From Flavobacteriaceae bacterium (GTDB taxonomy: Bacteria; Bacteroidota; Bacteroidia; Flavobacteriales; Flavobacteriaceae), in assembly GCA_030618945.1 (NCBI GenBank), contig JAUXCI010000010.1:1-20124 (forward strand): a DNA stretch of 20,124 nucleotides, read 5' to 3'. Under the pieces are notes generated by a model. The model saw only the letters and a list, made by a program, of their open reading frames with translations, made no database searches and was not told the DNA's origin. Positions 1 to 8,391 of the stretch are shown piece after piece. The stretch's first letter is position 1, and every line of letters starts with the position of its first letter. The position numbers and the translations under genes were made by a program.

Positions 1-665
1 ACGGGTGCCTCCTTTAAATCAAGTGTTCTTTTATGTGCATAAGCATAGTGTTCTTTCAAATAGTAAAAAGGGTAGTAGATACCTGTTTTTGCCATTTTAT
101 CAAAAAACTCAGAAGGAGCTTCTTCTTCATTTTTAAGAAATTCGGCATAAATATCAAGTTGATTTTTAATCCCAGCTTCAATCACTTCTGAAAATTCCTT
201 TTCATCAAGTTTGTAGTTTGATTTAAAATTTTTTCCAGTACGTTCTTGTTGAAGGAATAAATTGATTAAATAATTGTTCTTCCCACTGCCTTCACCACTA
301 AAAATCAATGATTCATCAAAATCCCAAGTATTGAGGTAAATCAAAAGACTGTCTTGTGGTTCGAGATATAAATATTGATATTCCGCACCGTGATTAAAGG
401 TGTATAATCCGAGTTCTAAGGAATCGATTTTAAAATAAAATTTGTTATGAGAGTCTATTTTGGCTGAGTCCAGCTTTTTTTTGCTCTGAGAAAAATAAAC
501 ATATTCACCTTTTGGATTTTTGATCTTTCCTCCAAAATAGGTGTATTTTTTCCCCTCATTTGTACCGACGCAGCTCATTAAATGCAGTAATGCAAACATA
601 AGTGTGAAACTAATTATGCCGGTAGAAAAGTATTTTTTTATCAAAAAATTCAATTTAATCATCAT
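1..665 (-). CDS. Lipoprotein, N-terminal part (C-terminus beyond window)
   Basis: An open frame runs from an ATG at 665 (a second ATG follows at once at 662) to the left edge, giving about 221 residues with no stop. The product starts with a basic, hydrophobic signal segment and a lipobox LMSC with the lipidated Cys at residue 32, so it should be a membrane-anchored lipoprotein. The next ~80 residues are beta-rich, with phrases such as YFGGKIKNPKGEYVYFSQ and FSGEGSGKNN. This resembles the N-terminal domain (DUF4369-like) placed before a TlpA/thioredoxin domain in many Bacteroidota lipoproteins. The thioredoxin part, if present, lies outside the window, so that assignment is inference. The lipobox and frame are seen directly. 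A TACATTTG element lies only two bases before the first ATG. Confidence 0.8.
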   Translation of the reverse strand, partial: MMIKLNFLIKKYFSTGIISFTLMFALLHLMSCVGTNEGKKYTYFGGKIKNPKGEYVYFSQSKKKLDSAKIDSHNKFYFKIDSLELGLYTFNHGAEYQYLYLEPQDSLLIYLNTWDFDESLIFSGEGSGKNNYLINLFLQQERTGKNFKSNYKLDEKEFSEVIEAGIKNQLDIYAEFLKNEEEAPSEFFDKMAKTGIYYPFYYLKEHYAYAHKRTLDLKEAP

Positions 666-667
666 GA

Positions 668-675
668 CAAATGTA
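668..675 (-). promoter_or_regulatory. -7 promoter element for the lipoprotein gene
   Basis: On the minus strand the sequence TACATTTG matches the Bacteroidota -7 consensus TAnnTTTG and ends two bases before the ATG at 665. No convincing TTTG -33 element lies at the usual distance. If used, transcription would start at or near the start codons, giving a leaderless or nearly leaderless mRNA and perhaps favouring the second ATG at 662. Confidence 0.35.
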
Positions 676-833
676 CTAATATACCGTACTTAGGCTTGTT
701 AATGTGATGTTAAAAATACTCGAGTAAAAGGTTAAATTATTTAACAGAATCCTAATGAATTCAAAAGGTAAGGTTGAAAATGGCTGGATTTAAAAATGTA
801 CTTGCTTTAATAGATATATCTGACATAAATACT

Positions 834-841
834 TAGTTTTG
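834..841 (+). promoter_or_regulatory. -7 promoter element for the ABC-F gene
   Basis: TAGTTTTG matches TAnnTTTG exactly and lies 20 bases before the ATG at 862. A TTG at 802-804 is too far away (29 bp) to be a normal -33 element, so only half of the promoter is supported. Confidence 0.4.
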
Positions 842-855
842 CAAAAAAAATTTAA

Positions 856-2484
<1,629 letters not shown>

Positions 2485-2491
2485 ACAATCA

Positions 2492-3388
2492 TTATTTCCT
2501 CGGGTGAAATTTCTCGACAACATGCTTAAGGTGACTTTTATCCAAATGCATATAAATTTCAGTTGTGGTAATGCTTTCATGTCCAAGCATTTGTTGTATG
2601 GCCCTGAGGTCTGCACCGTTTTCAAGCAGGTGGGTGGCAAATGAATGCCTAAAAGTATGGGGGCTAACCGTTTTTGAAATCCCGGCCTTTTGGGTGAGCT
2701 CTTTGAGAATCATAAACACCATATTTCGACTCAGTTGTTTGCCTCTTCTATTTAAGAATAAAGTATCTTCAAATCCTTTTTGAGCCTTGATCCCGGATCT
2801 AATAAGATTTTTATAAGTCTCGATCAATTTGATCATATAAGCATTAATGGGCACAAAGCGTTGTTTGTTTCCTTTGCCGATTACTTTGATAAAACCTTCT
2901 TCAAAAAAAAGGTCCGAAATCCTTAATTCAATCATTTCACTGACCCTTAATCCGCAGCTATACAAGGTTTCAAGCATGGCCCGATTCCTTTCTCCTTCAG
3001 GTTTACTAAGATCAATACCTGAGATAATTTCGTTGATTTCTGTTTCAGAAAGTGTATCTGGAAGTTTTCTTCCAATTTTTGGTGACTCTAGCAGATCAGT
3101 AGGGTTTTCTTTGCGTAAATCTTCAAAAATAAGGTAGTCAAAAAAATTTCTTATTCCTGATATCATTCGAGCCTGTGATCTGGGAGCCATCACCTTAGCG
3201 CTGGAATAAACAAAACGTTCAATGATATTACCGTCTATTTGCAAGGGGCTGATAACAATTTCGTGGTCAGCTAAAAAGTGTATCAATTTATTAATGTCCT
3301 GTGAATAGGCCGAAATGGAGTTTGATGAAAGACCTCTTTCAATTTTTAAAAAATACTGATAATCAGTTAATGCTTCCTTCCAGGTCAT
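2492..3388 (-). CDS. xerD: Tyrosine recombinase XerC/XerD family
   Basis: This 298-residue protein has the normal length of a Xer recombinase, which resolves chromosome dimers at dif. An N-terminal SAM-like DNA-binding domain (about 1-88) precedes the catalytic domain. All six catalytic positions are visible: Arg148 (GLRVSE), Lys172 (GKGNKQR), His244 and Arg247 (HTFRHSFATH), His270 (MLGHESI) and the nucleophile Tyr279 (TTTEIYMHL). It is complete and sits among housekeeping genes with no integrase-type cargo or att repeats, so a chromosomal Xer role fits better than a phage or transposon integrase. Whether it is XerC or XerD is not settled by the sequence; XerD is the more usual name for the flavobacterial protein. 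The ATG at 3388 lies six bases from an array of 16-bp repeats that occupies its upstream region. Confidence 0.92.
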   Translation of the reverse strand: MTWKEALTDYQYFLKIERGLSSNSISAYSQDINKLIHFLADHEIVISPLQIDGNIIERFVYSSAKVMAPRSQARMISGIRNFFDYLIFEDLRKENPTDLLESPKIGRKLPDTLSETEINEIISGIDLSKPEGERNRAMLETLYSCGLRVSEMIELRISDLFFEEGFIKVIGKGNKQRFVPINAYMIKLIETYKNLIRSGIKAQKGFEDTLFLNRRGKQLSRNMVFMILKELTQKAGISKTVSPHTFRHSFATHLLENGADLRAIQQMLGHESITTTEIYMHLDKSHLKHVVEKFHPRK

Positions 3389-3393
3389 CTATT

Positions 3394-3489
3394 AATGAAA
3401 TAATGAATCAATGAAATAATGAATCAATGAAATAATGAATCAATGAAATAATGATGTATTGATATAATGATGTATTGATGTAATGACAT
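3394..3489. repeat. Tandem array, six copies of a 16-bp unit
   Basis: Six consecutive 16-bp units fill this stretch: three perfect copies of AATGAAATAATGAATC (3394-3409, 3410-3425, 3426-3441), then three drifting copies (3442-3457, 3458-3473, 3474-3489) in which the second half becomes AATGATGT or similar. Each unit is itself two 8-bp halves (AATGAAAT / AATGAATC). The perfect copies lie next to the xer start and divergence grows towards aroQ. It occupies the space where the xer promoter would be expected and no TAnnTTTG element for xer is visible within it. Confidence 0.9.
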
Positions 3490-3503
3490 TTGTAAAATTA
3501 TGT

Positions 3504-3511
3504 TATTTTTG
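3504..3511 (+). promoter_or_regulatory. -7 promoter element for aroQ
   Basis: TATTTTTG matches TAnnTTTG exactly. Transcription would start near 3516, giving a leader of about 75-80 bases that contains the stem-loops described separately. No -33 TTTG lies at the proper spacing (the nearest, at 3489-3492, is too close), so support is partial. Confidence 0.4.
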
Positions 3512-3535
3512 GCAAGAAGAACGAATTAATATTTG

Positions 3536-3570
3536 AATCAGATAAAACAGGTTTTATGATACACCTGATT
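3536..3570 (+). promoter_or_regulatory. Stem-loops in the aroQ leader
   Basis: An outer stem AATCAG/CTGATT (3536-3541 with 3565-3570) encloses a directly adjoining inner stem ATAAAAC/GTTTTAT (3542-3548 with 3551-3557), leaving a 7-base bulge. A competing stem CAGGT/ACCTG (3548-3552 with 3563-3567) cannot form at the same time. The structure ends 23 bases before the aroQ ATG. The base pairing is seen in the sequence; a regulatory role is only inferred. Confidence 0.35.
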
Positions 3571-3593
3571 TAATGAACTAAATTCCATATTTA

Positions 3594-4010
3594 ATGAAAG
3601 TTATAATCATCAATGGCCCTAATTTAAATTTATTGGGAAAAAGAGAACCCTCTGTATATGGGAACGAAACATTTGATGCCTATTTTAAGAAGCTCGAAAG
3701 AAACTTTCCACAGGTAGATTTAACATATTTTCAATCTAATATAGAAGGGGAGATTATTGATAAGATTCACGAAACGGGGTTTAGCTTTGATGGTATTATT
3801 TTGAATGCTGCTGCCTATACGCATACTTCCGTCGGTATTGCCGATGCCGTTAAGGGTGTTGAAACTCCAGTTGTTGAAGTACATATTTCCAATGTTTATG
3901 AAAGAGAAAGTTATAGACACAAATCTTATATAGCTCCTAACGTGAGAGGGATTATTACAGGTTTTGGATTGCTGAGTTATGAGCTTGCATTGCGCTCATT
4001 TTTTGATTGA
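3594..4010 (+). CDS. aroQ: Type II 3-dehydroquinate dehydratase
   Basis: This 138-residue enzyme converts 3-dehydroquinate to 3-dehydroshikimate, the third step of the shikimate pathway, and normally forms a dodecamer in the cytoplasm. The type II signature is complete: the NGPNLNLLG start (7-15), Arg17 and catalytic Tyr22 on the flexible lid (REPSVYG), Asn71 and His77 (NAAAYTHTS), His97, Ser99 and Asn100 (VEVHISN) and Arg108. Positions correspond to the well-studied mycobacterial enzyme by family knowledge. The length is normal for the family. It diverges from the recombinase gene and precedes a sugar-kinase-like gene by 115 bases with no visible metabolic link. The ATG at 3594 directly begins the conserved MKVIIINGPN strand, so the start is secure. 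Confidence 0.95.
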   Translation: MKVIIINGPNLNLLGKREPSVYGNETFDAYFKKLERNFPQVDLTYFQSNIEGEIIDKIHETGFSFDGIILNAAAYTHTSVGIADAVKGVETPVVEVHISNVYERESYRHKSYIAPNVRGIITGFGLLSYELALRSFFD

Positions 4011-4125
4011 GATTTTCTAGATTGATGTATATTTAAAATTTTAGTATTAATTTGATTTTTCTAACAATTATCAGTTTTTATTGGATTTCATTTTGTTATT
4101 TTTACGCGTTTAAATTTTTTAAGGT

Positions 4126-4974
4126 ATGATATTAGTTGCAGATAGTGGTTCAACAAAAACGAATTGGATAGCGATAAACGATAAAGGTGAAACTCATTTT
4201 AAGATTGACACACAGGGTTTAAACCCAGCCGTTTTTGCAAAAGAAATTCTTATCGAAAGGATTACTTTAAAAAAAGAATTAATGGAGGTGAAAGATGGGG
4301 TTAAAGAAATATATTTTTATGGTGCTGGTTGCGGAACTCCAAACGCTGTGGATTTATTGAGAAGTATATTTAAAGAGATATTTGTCAACGCTAAAATTGA
4401 AATTTATGAAGACACGATAGCTGCGGTGAAGTCTCTTCAAACAACTACACCTGGGATAGTATGTATCTTAGGTACAGGATCAAATTGCAGTTATTTTGAC
4501 GGTAAGGAAACCCATCAAAAAATTGTTTCTCTGGGGTATATTTTGATGGATTCTGCCAGTGGTAATTTTTATGGGAAACAGATCATTAAGGATTATTCTT
4601 ACGGAACAATGCCAACTGAATTAGCGAAGAAATTCGAATCTGAATTTGATCTCAGTCCTCAATTTATTAAAGACAATCTTTATAAATTTGGAAATCCAAA
4701 TACTTATTTGGCTTCAGTAGGAAGGTTTTTGATTGAAAACAAGGCGAGTGAATATGCCCAAACTATTTTAAAGGACGGCTTAAGGTTCTTTGTAGAGAAT
4801 CAAATTTTACAATTTGAAGAAAGTAAAAATGCTCCAATTTATTTCGTTGGATCTATTGCTCATTTTCTCCATGATGAGATAGTAGCGGTACTCTCTGAAT
4901 ACAACCTAAAACTCGGAAAAATAGTGCGACATCCTATTATAACCTTAGCAGAATCTCACGCGAGCAAAGTATAA
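4126..4974 (+). CDS. BadF/BadG/BcrA/BcrD-family kinase (N-acetylglucosamine kinase-like)
   Basis: A 282-residue protein of the ASKHA (actin/hexokinase) fold. Phosphate-1 loop: ADSGSTKTNW (residues 5-14, Asp6). Acidic pair Glu95-Asp96 in IYEDTIAA. Phosphate-2 loop: LGTGSN (115-120). The adenosine-binding GSIAHFL segment is at about 242-248. The family includes N-acetylglucosamine kinases and 2-hydroxyacyl-CoA dehydratase activators. The activator subgroup uses Cys ligands for a [4Fe-4S] cluster; the Cys residues here (69, 113, 121) do not form that obvious pattern, so a sugar kinase is preferred. The usual DEGSG motif reads DSASG (142-146), an altered position that may affect substrate choice. 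Its substrate cannot be fixed from sequence. It converges with the RidA gene with a gap of 21 bases. Confidence 0.82.
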   Translation: MILVADSGSTKTNWIAINDKGETHFKIDTQGLNPAVFAKEILIERITLKKELMEVKDGVKEIYFYGAGCGTPNAVDLLRSIFKEIFVNAKIEIYEDTIAAVKSLQTTTPGIVCILGTGSNCSYFDGKETHQKIVSLGYILMDSASGNFYGKQIIKDYSYGTMPTELAKKFESEFDLSPQFIKDNLYKFGNPNTYLASVGRFLIENKASEYAQTILKDGLRFFVENQILQFEESKNAPIYFVGSIAHFLHDEIVAVLSEYNLKLGKIVRHPIITLAESHASKV

Positions 4975-4995
4975 ATTTCAATACTTCCAGGAATT

Positions 4996-5376
4996 CTATT
5001 TTCTTGCTAAAAAAGAAATCTCAACGTTTACATCTTTGGGTAATCGCACCACTTGAACAGTCTCCCTGGCCGGGGCGTTTTCTTCGTCAAAATATGAGCC
5101 ATATACGCTGTTTATAACTTGAAAGTCATCCATGTCCTTAATATAAATGGTAGCCTTCAATACATTGTCAAAATTCATTTGAGCTGCTTCTAAAACCGCT
5201 TTTAAATTGTTCATGACCTGCTCAGTTTCCATGGTTATGTTGTCTAAAACAAGTTTTCCCGTTTCAGGATTAATTGAAATCTGGCCTGAAGTATACAAAG
5301 TGTCATCAAACAATACAGCCTGACTATATGGACCTATGGGAGCAGGAGCTTTTGAAGTTTCGATTATTTTTTTCAT
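4996..5376 (-). CDS. ridA: RidA family deaminase
   Basis: This 126-residue protein has the full length of the RidA/YjgF/YER057c/UK114 trimeric family, which hydrolyses reactive enamine and imine intermediates released by PLP enzymes. Diagnostic features are PIGPYSQAV (13-21, with Tyr17), SGQI (30-33), the key Arg104 in APARETVQV and Glu119 in VEISFLA near the C-terminus. These match the residues that bind the carboxylate and activate water in active RidA members, so a catalytic rather than merely structural paralogue is likely. The gene lies downstream of lptD on the same strand, but 230 bases of repeat-rich DNA separate them. A GC-rich palindrome ends 14 bases before its ATG, within the presumed leader, where a hairpin could hinder initiation. 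Confidence 0.93.
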   Translation of the reverse strand: MKKIIETSKAPAPIGPYSQAVLFDDTLYTSGQISINPETGKLVLDNITMETEQVMNNLKAVLEAAQMNFDNVLKATIYIKDMDDFQVINSVYGSYFDEENAPARETVQVVRLPKDVNVEISFLARK

Positions 5377-5390
5377 AAATAAGGGTTTTG

Positions 5391-5409
5391 CCTGCCTGCC
5401 GCAGGCAGG
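5391..5409. repeat. Perfect GC-rich palindrome flanked by direct repeats
   Basis: CCTGCCTGC and GCAGGCAGG form perfect 9-bp arms around a single C. The element stands out sharply from AT-rich DNA. An 8-bp direct repeat, GGGTTTTG, lies on both sides (5383-5390 and 5409-5416, the right copy sharing one G with the palindrome), resembling a target-site duplication. It lies in the ridA leader. I recall similar CCTGCC/GGCAGG palindromes scattered in flavobacterial genomes, but cannot confirm that here. Confidence 0.8.
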
Positions 5410-5520
5410 GGTTTTGAGACTGTTTGTAAAGTTAAAAGTTTAAAGTCAAATAATTCACTCATTCATGCATTCATTCTTTTCAGCTTTATATCATTGCATC
5501 ATTGTAGCGTTGTTTTTCTC

Positions 5521-5564
5521 ATCACCTCATTTCCGATCACCTCACCTCCGATCACCTCAGTTCC
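5521..5564. repeat. Three tandem copies of a 15-bp unit
   Basis: The unit ATCACCTCANNTCCG occurs at 5521-5535, 5536-5550 and 5551-5564 (last G missing), with NN being TT, CC and GT. It is surrounded on both sides (about 5452-5600) by imperfect ATTCATT, ATCATT and TCATTACATCATT words. It lies between the 3' end of lptD and ridA. Confidence 0.75.
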
Positions 5565-5606
5565 AAATTATTTTCATTCATTACATCATTAATCAATGTG
5601 TCATTG

Positions 5607-8279
5607 CTAAAACAACCTCTTGTCAGGTGTTTTTCTTTGATCGTATTTCAAGTCGGTAAGCGGCCCTGATTTGATTCCAATAAAGAAATAATAAGTAGCT
5701 CTGTCACCAAAAGGAACCCAGTTAAAACTAAACCTCCAGCTATCGAGATCTCTTTCAAAACGCAATTGAGTATAGGTGATTCCATTGTCTCTAAAATCAT
5801 AACCAGAGGAAACACCAACCCTCCATTTAGGAGAGAATTCAAGGTCACCAGAAATTTGAACTGAATTCGCCGTAATTTCGCTTTGAGATCGAGAATTGTT
5901 GTAAGTGAGTGAATATCTTACTTTTAGATCCCAAGGCATCACTGTTTTATAAAGCTTGGTCTTTTTTACTTCTTTGTCATCTTTATTTGAATTCAATTCC
6001 TTATTTCTTTGCATAAGACTTTCACCAAACATATTATCTGCGCTGCCAGCTCCTGAGTCACCCGACCCGGAACTTCCGGAATCCTTTTTGTCTTTTCCTA
6101 AATCTTTACTTGAAATGGAGTAATTGGCGGTAAAATTTGCATTGGTCAACCTTAACAAACTTCCTCCATTATCAATATTGAATTTATTGATCCTGGTTCC
6201 ATTAGCATTGAGCGCGTATGGATCCATGGAGGCATTTAAATTTACGTTTAATTTGTTTTTCAACATTTGGGTTCCGGCAGTCATTCTTAAAGGGCTCCAA
6301 TTCAAAGAATCAGCAGCCATATTGTAACTGGTAGAAAAATTAAGGTTGTTAAGAATCTTAATCTTTCGGGGTTTATCATCAGGTTCACCATCTTTTTCGG
6401 CAACCTTGGCTTCCAGAGTATTATTTAAAGACATACCAATGCTGCTTGATAATCCTTGTGATGGGGTTCCGTATATACCACCTTGGAACCTTGTGTAATC
6501 TCTAATATCATCAGGGTCGATACTGGCCTGGTATTCATCATAATATTGACTAAAATCAGGGCGATAGCTGTAAGATAGCGAAGGCCGCATAACGTGTCTA
6601 AGCGCTTGTATTTTCCCTCCTCCTTTAAATTCTACACTACCGTATATCGTGGTGCTGGCAGATAAACCAGCTGAATATTCTCTATAGGAATCAAAGCCAT
6701 CGATGGTATCAGTAACAACTTCATTTATGTCATCATCCCAGTATTTATCGATGGTTTTAAAGTACCAAACATCCCTATAAACTACAGTTGGTGCGATACT
6801 CACATATTTTAGTGCTTTGGCGTTGGTACTCATTGATACATCATGTTTTATTCCTGACTTGGAGTCATCGAACATTCTACCTGTACCAAAATCATCATCA
6901 GTGGTCGATATTCTGTTTTGGGCATTCATACTATAGGTAAGCCCAATATTTTGCAAAGGATTCTTTTTAGAACCTACTTTTGGCGCAAACGGATAAACCC
7001 TGTCCATATTTAATACCAAGGATGGTAAATTCATGTCAATGGCCTCCGTATTTGTGTTTTGGGTATGTGTCATGGAAGCATTCATATTGAATGGGGTACC
7101 AACAAATTTCTTATAGTAGGATACTGATGACGAAAATGTGTTGGTCAAATAAAATGGTGAACTCGATTCGTTGATGGATTCAGTAAAGAAGCTGCTGCTA
7201 CCAAAATTAACAGATGCCGAAAATCTTGAATTTGGACTTGATTGTGACGACTGACTATGGGTCCATCGTATAAAGAAATTTGTTGATTTACTGTAGTCAG
7301 GAAAACCTTTTTGACTATTGATAAGGTTCTCATACCTGAAACTGAAATTACCGGTAAATTTATACCTAAGCGCATAATTGGATTCCATCCTCAAACCCCA
7401 GCTACCGTTTGTGTAAATATCGCCCAATATGGCAAGATCCACATAGTCGCTAAGGGCAAAATAATATCCACCATTTTGTAAAAAATAACCCTGATTAACG
7501 TTTTGTCCCCAAACTGGAATTATAAAACCCGAAGCTGTTCCACTTGTCAATGGAGAATAGAAAAAAGGTAGAACCAAGGGAGTAGGAACATCGGCAATGA
7601 CCAGATTGCTCATTCCGCCCACAATTTTACTATCGGGTACAATCTTGATATTATTGGTCTGAACATAGTAATCCGGGTTTTCTTTTAAAGAAGTGGTAAA
7701 ACGCGCCCTGTTAATATAAAAAGTACTGTCATTCTCTTTCTTGGTAAAATCACCGGTTATGATCATCCCTTGCTGTTCAGTCCTAGAATTATAAATAATG
7801 GCCTTTTCATTTTTAAAATTATAGATCAGGGAATCCTGGGTTGATTCTTGTGGACCTTGCTTAAAATGAGGTCGTTGGATATAAACTCCGGCAGTGTCGT
7901 AGATTCCTGTTGCTGTGGCCAGGCTATTCTTATAATCTATTATAATCATACCCGCCTTTAAAACAATATCCTGAAAATATAACTCTGCTTCATCATACAA
8001 AGTTGCTTTTTGGTTGATAAAGTCATTTGACATATAATCTTTTGATCTATGAACAATATTATCTTCCAAATATTCAGGAGTAACCTTAATAGTGTCCGTC
8101 TCAACAGTGTCAAGGACAATAGGGTCAAGGTTTGTGGTAGGTAAAATTCTTAGACTATCGGTTCTATTTATATCGTTTACATCGCTATCTTTATTTTGTT
8201 TTTTTTGACCAAAGGCCGCTTGATTTACAAAACAAAAAAATAAGGAAAGAAAAAGTAAGTATCTTAAATTTGTATACAA
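5607..8279 (-). CDS. lptD: LPS-assembly outer-membrane protein LptD
   Basis: An 890-residue protein that places lipopolysaccharide in the outer leaflet of the outer membrane. A signal peptide (1-24, cut at AAFG-Q) precedes an OstA/LptA-like periplasmic domain (about 60-215) and a long beta-barrel of alternating aromatic strands, including the LPFFYSPLTSGTASGFIIP segment near 240. It ends in Phe, as expected for BAM-folded barrels. A Gly/Ser-rich loop near 733-746 is probably surface-exposed. The mature protein contains no Cys; the only Cys is in the signal peptide. Start: TTG at 8279 is the only usable start codon that keeps the signal peptide, since no ATG or GTG lies between it and an in-frame stop about 48 bases upstream. 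The gene diverges from the amidase gene, a common flavobacterial arrangement. Family assignment is firm. Confidence 0.9.
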   Translation of the reverse strand: MYTNLRYLLFLSLFFCFVNQAAFGQKKQNKDSDVNDINRTDSLRILPTTNLDPIVLDTVETDTIKVTPEYLEDNIVHRSKDYMSNDFINQKATLYDEAELYFQDIVLKAGMIIIDYKNSLATATGIYDTAGVYIQRPHFKQGPQESTQDSLIYNFKNEKAIIYNSRTEQQGMIITGDFTKKENDSTFYINRARFTTSLKENPDYYVQTNNIKIVPDSKIVGGMSNLVIADVPTPLVLPFFYSPLTSGTASGFIIPVWGQNVNQGYFLQNGGYYFALSDYVDLAILGDIYTNGSWGLRMESNYALRYKFTGNFSFRYENLINSQKGFPDYSKSTNFFIRWTHSQSSQSSPNSRFSASVNFGSSSFFTESINESSSPFYLTNTFSSSVSYYKKFVGTPFNMNASMTHTQNTNTEAIDMNLPSLVLNMDRVYPFAPKVGSKKNPLQNIGLTYSMNAQNRISTTDDDFGTGRMFDDSKSGIKHDVSMSTNAKALKYVSIAPTVVYRDVWYFKTIDKYWDDDINEVVTDTIDGFDSYREYSAGLSASTTIYGSVEFKGGGKIQALRHVMRPSLSYSYRPDFSQYYDEYQASIDPDDIRDYTRFQGGIYGTPSQGLSSSIGMSLNNTLEAKVAEKDGEPDDKPRKIKILNNLNFSTSYNMAADSLNWSPLRMTAGTQMLKNKLNVNLNASMDPYALNANGTRINKFNIDNGGSLLRLTNANFTANYSISSKDLGKDKKDSGSSGSGDSGAGSADNMFGESLMQRNKELNSNKDDKEVKKTKLYKTVMPWDLKVRYSLTYNNSRSQSEITANSVQISGDLEFSPKWRVGVSSGYDFRDNGITYTQLRFERDLDSWRFSFNWVPFGDRATYYFFIGIKSGPLTDLKYDQRKTPDKRLF

Positions 8280-8299
8280 TGCTATAAATAGTATTTTTG
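8269..8299 (+). promoter_or_regulatory. Promoter for the amidase gene, overlapping the lptD start
   Basis: TTTG (8269-8272), a 19-bp spacer and TATTTTTG (8292-8299) match the Bacteroidota -33/-7 promoter exactly in sequence and spacing. Transcription would begin near 8304, leaving a leader of about 85 bases before the amidase ATG. The -33 element lies inside the first codons of lptD on the other strand, so the two genes compete for this DNA. Confidence 0.6.
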
Positions 8300-8327
8300 T
8301 AAAAAAAACCAGATTTTTTTTGAGTTA

Positions 8328-8335
8328 CAAACTTA
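8328..8335 (-). promoter_or_regulatory. -7 promoter element for lptD
   Basis: On the minus strand TAAGTTTG matches TAnnTTTG and would place the lptD transcription start about 40-45 bases before its TTG codon. A -33 TTTG at the usual spacing is not evident, so the call is partial. Confidence 0.4.
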
Positions 8336-8391
8336 CATATATTTTTTCAGTGGTATAAATTATTAAATGAAAAACTAGAAGGGCAAAAACT

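Noticed and set aside
2492..3388. Integrase of a mobile element
   Set aside because: It has normal Xer length and motifs, lies among housekeeping genes, and there is no tRNA target, att duplication or cargo.
3394..3489. CRISPR-like array
   Set aside because: The repeats are contiguous 16-bp units without unique spacers and there are no cas genes, so this is a simple tandem repeat.
4126..4974. 2-hydroxyacyl-CoA dehydratase activator instead of a sugar kinase
   Set aside because: The Cys residues (69, 113, 121) do not form the cluster motif of activators and no dehydratase subunits are nearby.
5465..5659. 64-residue plus-strand frame in the lptD-ridA spacer
   Set aside because: Its translation only mirrors the tandem DNA repeats (SSPHFRSPHLRSPQF) and it runs into the 3' end of lptD; it is repeat-derived, not a gene.
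6124..6327. 67-residue plus-strand frame inside lptD
   Set aside because: It is a shadow of the barrel-coding sequence on the minus strand.
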